Shown here piece after piece: positions 1-5,939 of a DNA stretch of 9,929 nucleotides; the stretch's first letter is position 1; every line of letters starts with the position of its first letter. The stretch lies in NCBI GenBank assembly GCA_019246495.1, contig JAFAQI010000272.1, positions 1 to 9,929 of the forward strand. Reading direction: 5' to 3'. Made by a program: the position numbers and the translations under genes. The notes below the pieces were generated by a model that was not told the origin of the DNA, searched no databases, and saw nothing but the letters and a program-made list of their open reading frames with translations. The DNA comes from Frankiales bacterium. Lineage in GTDB: Bacteria > Actinomycetota > Actinomycetes > JAFAQI01.

Positions 1-680
1 CCCCGCCACATCAGCTGGCGGGCGAGCGCGACGCTGACCGCTGATGTGTCGTCGGCGATCTCGCGCGCGAGGGCGTACGCCGCGGGCAACAGCTCGTCAG
101 CCGGATGCGTCGACCGGACCAGACCGCCGGCGAGCGCCTCCACGGCGTCGAACACCCGGCCTGTCGCGAGCCATTCGATTGCCTGGCTCGGTCCGACGAG
201 GCGGGGCAGGAACCACGTCGATGCTGCTTCGGGGACAATGCCGCGCCGGGTGAACACGAAGCCGAACTTCGCCGACTCGCTCGCCAGCCGCACGTCCATC
301 GGCAGCGTCATCGTCACGCCGACGCCGACCGCCGGTCCGTTGATCGCGCCGATGACCGGCTTGCGCATCTCATAGATGCGCAAGCTGACGAGACCACCGC
401 CGTCGCGTGGTGCGCTGTCGACCGTGCCTCCGCGCCGCTTCACGTCGAACGTGTCGCCACCGCCCGACAGGTCGGCGCCGGCACAGAACGCTCGGCCCGC
501 ACCGGTGACGACGACGGCGCGAACCGCGTCATCGGCATCGGCGCGAGTGAACGCGTCGATGAGCTCGTCCTTCATCGTCGGCGTGAACGCGTTGAGCTTG
601 TCGGGACGGTGCAGTGTGATCGTGAGGATGCCGTCGTCGACGTCGTAGCGGATCTGCTCGTAGTCGGTCATGCGCATCAT
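1..680 (-). CDS. Crotonase-fold acyl-CoA protein (enoyl-CoA hydratase/isomerase family), 3' end cut by window edge
   Basis: About 223 residues are visible, counted from the ATG at 671; the C-terminus lies beyond base 1. The crotonase fold is clear: HRPDKLNAF at 21-29, the first oxyanion-hole segment GRAFCAGADL at 59-68, and the second NGPAVGVG at 111-118. Family members bind acyl-CoA thioesters and act in fatty-acid or related acyl-CoA metabolism in the cytoplasm. The two glutamates of classical hydratases (rat E144 and E164) align here with Thr120 and Phe140. A glutamate occurs instead at 148 in GIVPEAAS, as in ECI2-type enoyl-CoA isomerases, so isomerase-like chemistry is at least as likely as hydration. 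Starts at 680, 677 and 671 are all in frame. I chose 680 because its ATG overlaps the polymerase stop (ATGA), suggesting coupled translation; no good Shine-Dalgarno sequence precedes any of them. The family is sure, the reaction is not. Confidence 0.9.
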   Translation of the reverse strand, partial: MMRMTDYEQIRYDVDDGILTITLHRPDKLNAFTPTMKDELIDAFTRADADDAVRAVVVTGAGRAFCAGADLSGGGDTFDVKRRGGTVDSAPRDGGGLVSLRIYEMRKPVIGAINGPAVGVGVTMTLPMDVRLASESAKFGFVFTRRGIVPEAASTWFLPRLVGPSQAIEWLATGRVFDAVEALAGGLVRSTHPADELLPAAYALAREIADDTSAVSVALARQLMWR

Positions 681-2413
681 TTTGCGGCCGCCCATGTTTC
701 TGCGATCGCGACGTCCGTGACGAACCGTGCCGGGCTGCCCGCTGCCCACCAGGCGGCAGTTGCGTCGAGAGCCGACACGAGCAGCGCGGCGGCGGCGTCC
801 GCACTCCCCTGCGGCACGTGCAGCAACAGCTCGTCGTGCAGGCAGAGCACGATCTGGCCGCCGACGTCGCGCAACCCGGCACGCACGGTTGCAGCCCACG
901 CCTTGAACAGCTCGGCGGCTGCGCCCTGCACGACCGCGTTACGCGCGAACCTCCCCCACGACGACACCGGGTAGCGGTCGTCAGCCGGATCGCGGGCGAG
1001 CCGGATCAACCGCCCGCCGTACGTCCGCAGATCGACCCCGCGCCGGCCCGCGTCTTCAGCGGCCCGCAAGTAGGCGAGGGCCTGCGGATAGGTCCGATCC
1101 ATGTCGCGCAACGCGGCGCCGGCCGCGCCGGACGTCTGGCCATACATCGCCGCGAGCACGGCGACCTTCGCGGTCGGCCGGTCACAGCGCAACGCGTCGG
1201 CCACGGGTGCATACATGTCGTCGCGGCTCGCGGCAGCGGCGAGCGCCTGGTCACCGGACACCACTGCGAGCACCCGCGGCTCGACCTGCCCGAGGTCGGC
1301 GCGGACGAGCACGTGGCCGGGTTCGGCGCGCACCGCTCCGCGCAACTCGGCCGGCAGGTTGTGCAACCCGGCCTGCGCGGTCATCCGCCCGGCACCTTGC
1401 GCGGCACTCCACCCACCGCGCAGCCTGCCGTCGGCGCCGACGTTGCGGTCGATCCAGGACCACCCGTACGTCGTGGCCAACCGCTCGGCCTTGCGCCACG
1501 CAAGCAGCGCAGCGACCGGCGGGGAGGTCGCCGCATGTGGCTCGAGCCGCCAGGACCTGGTGTCGGGAAGGTCGAGCCCGATGCGGACCAGCAGCTCACG
1601 AACCTGTTGCGGGTTGCGCAGATCCGGCGGAGCGGCGCCACTCACTGCCTCGTTCGGAAACTGCAGGAGCACGACCGCATCGCGTTCGCGGCGTTGCGCG
1701 GCTGCGTGGTGTTCGTCGATGGGACGCTCGCCGATGACACCGCGCAGCACATCTCCCACTGCGGCGACGTCGACCGGCAGCCCGTCGGCCTCGAGCTCGA
1801 CGGCCAGCAACGCTGCCGCCGACTCGGCCCATGCGGTGAGCAGAGCAAGCGGCGGCTGGCGCGGCGCCGCTCGCGGATCTGCGAGCGAGTCGAGCCGGCG
1901 GCGCTGGTCGGCGTACACATCCCAGGCGAGCGCCGCCCACTGCGCCGCGGTCTGGAGAGTCTCCGCCCAGCCTCCGCGCTGCCACGACTCGCTCAGCTGC
2001 CCGTCGTCGTCGAGTCGTCCGCCGGCGACCGCGAACAGGTCCGGTTCACCGCGCGGAAGAGGTGGTGGCGACAGGTCATGTGTCGCGGCCCAGACCGCGG
2101 CCGGGTCCTCCCGACCGTGCCCGTGCACGAGCCGGGAGACGGCCGCGAGGTCCCAGCAGGCGCGCGGCCGGACACCCGCAGCCACGACACCCGCATCGCG
2201 AGCCGACCACCACACCCAGCGCACGTCGAGCTCGGCGAGCTCACGGAGCAGGACCGACGGATCGCCGGCGATCTCCCGCACCTCGGCCGGCCCGGCGTCA
2301 GTCCGCCCATCTGCGGCTCGCCAGTGCAGCGCGACGCCATCCGGCACCGTGACAAGGGCAACGGGCCGGCCGGCGCCCAGTCCGGCCCCGGCCAGCTCCG
2401 CAGCGAGGGTCAC
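677..2413 (-). CDS. Family A DNA polymerase (Pol I-like), actinobacterial 'bifunctional 3'-5' exonuclease/DNA polymerase' type
   Basis: A 578-residue polymerase, far shorter than the roughly 900-residue PolA because it has no 5'-nuclease domain. Motif A is RADLGQVEPR, giving D373 and E378. The O-helix motif B runs from R412 through K416 to Y424, with Leu420 at the position of E. coli Phe762. Motif C is LHDE, giving H526, D527 and E528. All catalytic carboxylates are present, so template-directed synthesis is expected. Residues 1-200 sit where the proofreading domain would be, but I see no D-x-E motif or other DEDD signature, so exonuclease activity looks lost. Its role is probably accessory repair or gap filling rather than Okazaki maturation; this is inference. 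The GTG start at 2413 lies 26 bp after the PspC gene's stop, and the 3' end overlaps the crotonase start, so the three genes probably share a transcript. A CTG further upstream is open but unlikely. Confidence 0.93.
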   Translation of the reverse strand: MTLAAELAGAGLGAGRPVALVTVPDGVALHWRAADGRTDAGPAEVREIAGDPSVLLRELAELDVRWVWWSARDAGVVAAGVRPRACWDLAAVSRLVHGHGREDPAAVWAATHDLSPPPLPRGEPDLFAVAGGRLDDDGQLSESWQRGGWAETLQTAAQWAALAWDVYADQRRRLDSLADPRAAPRQPPLALLTAWAESAAALLAVELEADGLPVDVAAVGDVLRGVIGERPIDEHHAAAQRRERDAVVLLQFPNEAVSGAAPPDLRNPQQVRELLVRIGLDLPDTRSWRLEPHAATSPPVAALLAWRKAERLATTYGWSWIDRNVGADGRLRGGWSAAQGAGRMTAQAGLHNLPAELRGAVRAEPGHVLVRADLGQVEPRVLAVVSGDQALAAAASRDDMYAPVADALRCDRPTAKVAVLAAMYGQTSGAAGAALRDMDRTYPQALAYLRAAEDAGRRGVDLRTYGGRLIRLARDPADDRYPVSSWGRFARNAVVQGAAAELFKAWAATVRAGLRDVGGQIVLCLHDELLLHVPQGSADAAAALLVSALDATAAWWAAGSPARFVTDVAIAETWAAAK

Positions 2414-2424
2414 CTCGCGATCAT
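2410..2424 (-). other. Possible four-codon leader ORF (MIAR) overlapping the polymerase start
   Basis: On the minus strand an ATG at 2424 opens ATG-ATC-GCG-AGG-TGA. Its stop overlaps the polymerase GTG start as GTGA. It sits in the 26-bp gap after the PspC/toast-rack gene. It could feed terminating ribosomes to a start that has no good Shine-Dalgarno sequence of its own. A 15-bp ORF arises easily by chance, so this is only a possibility. Confidence 0.2.
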
Positions 2425-2439
2425 CGCGTTCCGCCGCTG

Positions 2440-3360
2440 TCAGGCGACGTGGATGTCAACTGCTCCTACGCCGACCTTGACGTCGAGCACCAACTTGTCG
2501 GCCGACGACGGCGTCACCGAGCCCAGCGACTCGGACTGCTCGGCGTCCAGCCCGGAGACCTTGTGTCCGTTGACGGTGACCGAGCCGACGCCACTCGTGG
2601 CATGCACGACGACCGGCACGCCGGCGGGCACCGTCACGTCGATGTCTCCACGACCCAGCCGTACATCGGTGCGATGCCGGCCGCTGACCTGGAGGCCGGT
2701 GAGGTCGAGCTTCACGGTGCCGACGCCGTAGTCGTAGTTGCTCCGCAGTTCGCTGATCGAGGACACCCGCAGCGACCGCGTGCCGAAGTGGCTGCCGAAG
2801 ATGCCGACGACGGCGATGCCGACCGCGAGGATTGCGGCAGTTGTCACGAGTAGCCACCGGCCGCGTCTCGTGCCGATGATCACCGCGGCAAGCAGTACGA
2901 CGACGAGCAGGCCGACCGGCGCGCCGAACCACAACAGATGGTGCAGGTTGCCGAGGATCACCGCGACGACGATCACCAGCAGGATCAGCGCCGGCGCACG
3001 GGACAGCAGTCGAGGTCGTCGACCGCTCTGCCACGGAGCCGGCGCGTCTGTCGACGGCGTCAGCAGCCAGGCGGCGAGATAGAGCGCCACCCCGAGACCG
3101 CTGAACAGCGACAGAACGACAGTGCCGATCCGGACGAGCGTGATGTCGAGGTGCCAGCGCTCGGCGACGCCGGCGCAGACACCGCCGAGCATCCGGCCCT
3201 CGCGGGGGCGGACGAACAGCGGCGGTGTGCTGTGGGCCGCGCCTGAGGTGGCGCCGGGCTCGCCGGTGCCGGTCCCGCCCGCGTTGGCACCATCGCTGGC
3301 ACCGGAGTCGTCGAGCGGAGTAGTCGGTGTGGTGGGCTGGGGATCCAGGTTCTCGGTCAT
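2440..3360 (-). CDS. PspC-domain membrane protein with C-terminal toast-rack/LiaF-like domain
   Basis: A 306-residue membrane protein. Residues 1-47 are a disordered Pro/Thr/Gly/Ser-rich tail. A PspC domain follows at about 48-103 (REGRMLGGVCAGVAERW, then a hydrophobic helix ending in YLAAWLLTP). Three more hydrophobic helices lie at about 122-138, 143-163 and 169-187. From about 200 to the end is a beta-repeat domain (YGVGTVKLDL, RGDIDVTVPAGV, SGVGSVTVNG, VGVGAVDIHV), the toast-rack type found at the C-terminus of LiaF proteins. LiaF-like proteins restrain a partner kinase until the envelope is damaged. Divergence from a kinase that also carries PspC supports that role here, by inference. 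The ATG at 3360 was chosen because the PspC domain follows a normal tail. The frame stays open upstream, but that part overlaps the kinase gene and looks like noise. It likely heads an operon with the polymerase. Confidence 0.9.
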   Translation of the reverse strand: MTENLDPQPTTPTTPLDDSGASDGANAGGTGTGEPGATSGAAHSTPPLFVRPREGRMLGGVCAGVAERWHLDITLVRIGTVVLSLFSGLGVALYLAAWLLTPSTDAPAPWQSGRRPRLLSRAPALILLVIVVAVILGNLHHLLWFGAPVGLLVVVLLAAVIIGTRRGRWLLVTTAAILAVGIAVVGIFGSHFGTRSLRVSSISELRSNYDYGVGTVKLDLTGLQVSGRHRTDVRLGRGDIDVTVPAGVPVVVHATSGVGSVTVNGHKVSGLDAEQSESLGSVTPSSADKLVLDVKVGVGAVDIHVA

Positions 3361-3366
3361 GGCTCG

Positions 3367-3372
3367 ACGATC
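3367..3372 (-). promoter_or_regulatory. Possible leaderless -10 element of the PspC/toast-rack gene
   Basis: Read on the minus strand, GATCGT lies exactly 6 nt before the ATG at 3360. It fits the spacing of actinobacterial leaderless promoters but departs from TANNNT at the first base. No convincing Shine-Dalgarno sequence precedes the ATG, which supports a leaderless mRNA. A weak -10 would suit an activator-dependent promoter, and an operator-like repeat is centred 43 bp upstream of the start. Confidence 0.35.
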
Positions 3373-3394
3373 GCCCGCCTTCGCGGTTGCGGGA

Positions 3395-3411
3395 TCCGGG
3401 TGCGCTCCTGC
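3395..3411 (+). promoter_or_regulatory. Operator-like 17-bp repeat, copy 1 of 3
   Basis: Sequence TCCGGGTGCGCTCCTGC. It matches copies 2 and 3 at most positions. The family consensus TCCGGGTGYGNTCCTGA is an imperfect palindrome (TC-GG arm against CC-GA arm), as expected for a dimeric NarL/LuxR-type regulator. Its centre, base 3403, is 43 bp upstream of the toast-rack ATG at 3360. Confidence 0.6.
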
Positions 3412-3441
3412 CGCGACCCTGGTCCGGTGGTCCGGGCGAAG

Positions 3442-3458
3442 TCCGGGTGCGTTCCTGA
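3442..3458 (+). promoter_or_regulatory. Operator-like 17-bp repeat, copy 2 of 3
   Basis: Sequence TCCGGGTGCGTTCCTGA. It differs from copy 1 at two positions and from copy 3 at two. Its centre, base 3450, is 43 bp upstream of the kinase GTG at 3493. That is the usual place for an activator touching RNA polymerase if the kinase mRNA is leaderless. The likely ligand is the response regulator encoded at 4752-5408, by inference. Confidence 0.6.
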
Positions 3459-3471
3459 GCCGGGAGCCCGA

Positions 3472-3488
3472 TCCGGGTGTGATCCTGA
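3472..3488 (+). promoter_or_regulatory. Operator-like 17-bp repeat, copy 3 of 3
   Basis: Sequence TCCGGGTGTGATCCTGA, the most palindromic copy (arms TCCGGGT and ATCCTGA). It ends 4 bp before the kinase GTG and covers the putative -10 GATCCT, so binding here would be expected to block rather than help transcription of the kinase. Copies 2 and 3 start 30 bp apart; copies 1 and 2 start 47 bp apart. Confidence 0.6.
3481..3486 (+). promoter_or_regulatory. Possible leaderless -10 element of the kinase gene
   Basis: GATCCT lies exactly 6 nt before the GTG at 3493, mirroring GATCGT before the divergent ATG. It is a weak match to TANNNT. The bases just before the GTG hold no real Shine-Dalgarno sequence (only AGG abutting the start), which favours a leaderless transcript. 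It overlaps repeat copy 3. Confidence 0.35.
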
Positions 3489-3492
3489 ACAG

Positions 3493-4755
3493 GTGACCGA
3501 CCGGGAGACCTCCTCGCGGCCGCCGCTGGTGCGGCGGCGCGAGGGTCGACTGCTCGCCGGGGTCGCCACCGGCGTCGCGGAACATCTGCGCATTCCGGTC
3601 GTCGCGGTCCGGCTGACGTTCGCGTTGCTCGTCGTCAACGGCGTCGGCGTGCTCGCCTATCTTGCGCTCTGGATCCTCGTGCCGCCTGCGGCCGACAGCC
3701 AGCCGCCGTTGTCGCCTCTGCGCTCGCCGCGGCAGGCGTTGCGGACGCTGCTGCGAATCACTCCCTACGACGATCCGCACCGCCGTCGCAAGCTCATCGG
3801 CTACGTCCTCCTCGGGGTCGTGACGACGTCATTGCTCGGCGGCTTCGGCGTTGACGTCGGCGGCCACAGCCTGCTTCCGCTCTCGGTCGCCGGCGTCGGC
3901 GCACTGCTCATCTGGTGGCGGGCGCCCGACGCGCAACGCGAGCAGTGGAGCCGCGATGCGCGGCGTTATGGCTCACGTCTCGGCCGGCGCGGTCCGCTGC
4001 TCATCGTGCTCGGCGGCGTCGGCCTCGTGGTGCTCGGTGTCACGTCATTCCTCGCCGCGCACGACGCGTTGCGCCAGGCGCGGGACGGCGCGCTCGCGAT
4101 CGGCGCGACGCTCGTGGGCGTTCTGCTCGTCACTGGTCCGTGGCTCTATCGGCTGATCCGCGAGCTCACGGCCGAGCGTCGTGAGCGCATCCGCGAGCAG
4201 GAGCGCGCGGAGCTCGCGGCGCACGTGCATGACTCGGTGCTGCAGACGCTCGCTTTGATCCAGGCGCGGGCCGGCGACGGTGACGCCGTACGACGATTGG
4301 CCCGCCGCCAGGAACGCGAGCTCCGGTCGTGGCTCTATCCCCCGTCGACCGAGACCTCCGGCGACGCGGCGTTGTTCGGCGCCGCGTTGCGTGACGCGGC
4401 CGCGTCGGTCGAGGACGCGCACGGCATCACCGTCGATGTCGTCGTCGTCGGCGACGCGGTGCTCGACGAGGCGTTGCAGGCAATGGTCGCGGCCGCGCGC
4501 GAGGCGTTGGTCAACGCCGCGAAGGCTGCCGGGGTCGGTGAGGTGTCGTTGTTTGCGGAGGTGAGTGCCCACGGAGTCGAGGTGTTCGTGCGCGACCGCG
4601 GCCGTGGCTTCGACCTGGCGCTCGTCCCCGACGACCGGCGCGGCATCCGTGACTCGATCGTCGGGCGGATGGCCCGGCACGGCGGGACCGGCACGATTCG
4701 CACCGGCCCGTCCGGCACCGAGGTGGCATTGCACCTCGCGCGGCGGTCCGGATGA
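3493..4755 (+). CDS. PspC-domain sensor histidine kinase (NarL/LiaS-type, HisKA_3)
   Basis: A 420-residue membrane kinase. A PspC domain at about 13-66 (RREGRLLAGVATGVAEHL, then a helix ending in YLALWILVP) is fused to about four further membrane helices (near 101-118, 124-142, 168-187 and 198-218). A linker leads to the dimerisation helix with H246-D247 in LAAHVHDSVLQTLALIQ, the HisKA_3 phosphoacceptor site. The ATPase domain has an N-box at REALVNAAKAAG (E337, N341, K344), a G1 box VRDRGRGFD (D368) and a G2 box near GIRDSIVGRM. It should autophosphorylate in response to envelope stress sensed in the membrane and pass phosphate to the next gene's product. I chose the GTG at 3493 because it leads straight into the PspC domain. 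A longer frame from 3400 only translates the operator repeats. The 3' end overlaps the regulator gene as ATGA. Confidence 0.94.
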   Translation: MTDRETSSRPPLVRRREGRLLAGVATGVAEHLRIPVVAVRLTFALLVVNGVGVLAYLALWILVPPAADSQPPLSPLRSPRQALRTLLRITPYDDPHRRRKLIGYVLLGVVTTSLLGGFGVDVGGHSLLPLSVAGVGALLIWWRAPDAQREQWSRDARRYGSRLGRRGPLLIVLGGVGLVVLGVTSFLAAHDALRQARDGALAIGATLVGVLLVTGPWLYRLIRELTAERRERIREQERAELAAHVHDSVLQTLALIQARAGDGDAVRRLARRQERELRSWLYPPSTETSGDAALFGAALRDAAASVEDAHGITVDVVVVGDAVLDEALQAMVAAAREALVNAAKAAGVGEVSLFAEVSAHGVEVFVRDRGRGFDLALVPDDRRGIRDSIVGRMARHGGTGTIRTGPSGTEVALHLARRSG

Positions 4756-5408
4756 CAAGGCCGCTGCGGGTGCGCGTCGTACTCGTCGATGACCATCGGC
4801 TGGTGCGCAGCGGCGTACGTGCCGAGCTCGGCAGTGCGGTCGAGGTCGTCGGTGAGGCCGGTGACGTGGACGAAGCCGTGCGCGTCATCGTCGACACGCG
4901 ACCCGATGTTGTGCTGCTCGACGTCCATCTGCCGGGTGGCGGCGGCGCCGAGGTGATCCGCAGCGTGCACGAGTCGTTGCCGGCGGTGCGGTTTCTCGCG
5001 TTGTCGGTGTCCGACGCGGCGGAGGACGTCATCGGCGTGGTTCGCGCGGGGGCGCGCGGATATGTGACGAAAGCGATCGACGGCCCGGCGCTGACGGACG
5101 CGATCACCCGCGTTGCGGCGGGCGATGCGGTCTTCGGCCCAAGGCTGGCGGGCTTCGTGCTTGACGCGTTCGCCGGCGACCCGCACGTCATGACCGCGCC
5201 CGTGGCGGACGAGCTGGACGCGCTGACTGCGCGTGAGCGCGAGGTGCTGCGGCTGATCGCGCGCGGCTACACCTATCGCGAAGCTGCGAACGAGCTCGTG
5301 TTGTCGACCCGGACGATCGAGACGCACGTGTCGTCGGTGTTGCGCAAGCTGCAGATGTCCAACCGGCGGGAGCTGGCGAGGTGGGCGACGGGACGTGGCG
5401 TGGTCTGA
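4752..5408 (+). CDS. Response regulator, NarL/LuxR family (LiaR-like)
   Basis: A 218-residue regulator with a standard receiver: acidic pocket D13-D14 in VLVDDH, phosphoacceptor D57 in VVLLDVHLPGG, a switch serine around 85-87 and K107 in YVTKAID. The C-terminal LuxR helix-turn-helix runs from about 158 to 216, with LTAREREVLRLIARGYTYREAA and the recognition region STRTIETHVSSVLRKL. Phosphorylation by the kinase it overlaps should promote dimerisation and DNA binding. The three 17-bp palindromic repeats at 3395-3488 are the natural candidate targets, giving autoregulation of this pair and control of the divergent PspC protein. The ATG start overlaps the kinase stop by 4 bp, so the two are translationally coupled. 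All key residues are intact. Targets elsewhere in the genome cannot be seen from here. Confidence 0.95.
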   Translation: MTRPLRVRVVLVDDHRLVRSGVRAELGSAVEVVGEAGDVDEAVRVIVDTRPDVVLLDVHLPGGGGAEVIRSVHESLPAVRFLALSVSDAAEDVIGVVRAGARGYVTKAIDGPALTDAITRVAAGDAVFGPRLAGFVLDAFAGDPHVMTAPVADELDALTAREREVLRLIARGYTYREAANELVLSTRTIETHVSSVLRKLQMSNRRELARWATGRGVV

Positions 5409-5428
5409 CGCGCCGCGTCGGAAAACTG

Positions 5429-5459
5429 TTGACAAGTAACTTGGTTGGATTGCTACAGT
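5429..5459 (+). promoter_or_regulatory. Promoter of the rhodanese-fold gene
   Basis: A consensus -35 TTGACA (5429-5434) is followed 19 bp later by TACAGT (5454-5459), preceded by TG-C at 5451-5453 as in extended -10 elements. The stretch is distinctly A/T-richer than its surroundings. The 19-bp spacer is long, which the extended -10 could offset. The expected start near 5466 leaves a leader of about 32 nt with a Shine-Dalgarno GGAAGG at 5484-5489, 8 nt before the GTG at 5498. Confidence 0.65.
5433..5443 (+). promoter_or_regulatory. Operator-like palindrome in the promoter spacer
   Basis: CAAGTAACTTG is a perfect inverted repeat of CAAGT/ACTTG around one central base. It starts inside the -35 hexamer and occupies the spacer. 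That is a classic repressor site, and the size and A/T-rich centre resemble MarR-family operators (inference). No such regulator gene lies in this window. Confidence 0.45.
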
Positions 5460-5497
5460 TTCATCTGTCCTTCAGCCTCCCCCGGAAGGCTCGCCCC

Positions 5498-5932
5498 GTG
5501 ACCGAGACCCCAACCACCGTGGCCGAAGGCCGGGAGTTCCGGCGGCTCGCGCCGACCGAAGCGTTCGCCATGACCGCCGCAGGTGCGCTGCTGCTCGACA
5601 TCCGGCGGGCCGAGCTTCGCCATCACGAAGGCGAGATCCCGGGCGCCCTCGTCGTCTCAGGGCCGATCCGGGACTGGCGGCTCGACCACGACAGCCCGGA
5701 ACGGGTGACCGACCTGAGCGACCGGACGCCGGTCGTCGTGGTCGGTGACGGGAGCCCCGCGTCGGTGCTCGTGGCGTCGGCGCTCCGCGGACACGGCGTG
5801 CGCGCGGCGACCGAGGTGGCCGGCGGCTTCCCCGCGTGGCGCGATGCGGGGCTGCCGGTGAGCGACAGCTTCACGCTGGCCGGCCGGCGGGTCGTCGTAC
5901 CGCAGGATCTTCGCGAGCTCGTCCCCGCCTGA
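5498..5932 (+). CDS. Rhodanese-fold protein lacking the catalytic cysteine
   Basis: A 144-residue single rhodanese domain. Typical landmarks are LAPTEAF at 17-23, LLLDIR at 31-36, HHEGEIPGALVV at 42-53 and the final VAGGFPAWRDAGLPV at 107-121. The overall pattern, including the DWRLD segment near 59-63, resembles the small actinobacterial rhodaneses often found beside cysteine dioxygenase; that gene is not in this window. Active rhodaneses carry a cysteine that begins the active-site loop and accepts sulfur. Here the loop is GDGSPAS (83-89) with glycine at the cysteine position, and the whole protein has no cysteine. It cannot be a normal sulfurtransferase; a binding or regulatory role is possible. 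I chose the GTG at 5498 for its Shine-Dalgarno GGAAGG and its fit to the domain. A frame extending upstream would run through the promoter. Confidence 0.88.
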   Translation: MTETPTTVAEGREFRRLAPTEAFAMTAAGALLLDIRRAELRHHEGEIPGALVVSGPIRDWRLDHDSPERVTDLSDRTPVVVVGDGSPASVLVASALRGHGVRAATEVAGGFPAWRDAGLPVSDSFTLAGRRVVVPQDLRELVPA

Positions 5933-5939
5933 CCGACCT

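Noticed and set aside
818..2731. Very long plus-strand open frame opposite the polymerase gene
   Set aside because: It is antisense to clear polymerase motifs, its translation is Arg/Pro/Gly-rich without any recognisable domain, and such frames are a by-product of GC-rich third positions.
3400..3492. Earlier ATG start for the kinase at 3400
   Set aside because: The added residues only translate the 17-bp repeats (repeated Cys-x-Pro patterns), and the GTG at 3493 begins close to the PspC domain.
3361..3780. N-terminal extension of the toast-rack protein through the divergent region
   Set aside because: The frame is open but overlaps the kinase gene and operator repeats, and the ATG at 3360 leads directly to a normal N-terminal tail and PspC domain.
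5407..5419. GACGCG-C-CGCGTC palindrome at the response regulator stop
   Set aside because: As RNA it can form only a 5-bp stem with a 3-nt loop and has no T-tract; in DNA this GC-rich it can arise by chance, so I do not call a terminator.
4335..5435. Minus-strand open frame opposite the kinase and response regulator genes
   Set aside because: It is a shadow of two certain genes, with no recognisable protein features.
5381..5497. Upstream extension of the rhodanese-fold protein
   Set aside because: It would start inside the response regulator gene and run through the promoter; the GTG at 5498 has a well-placed Shine-Dalgarno sequence.
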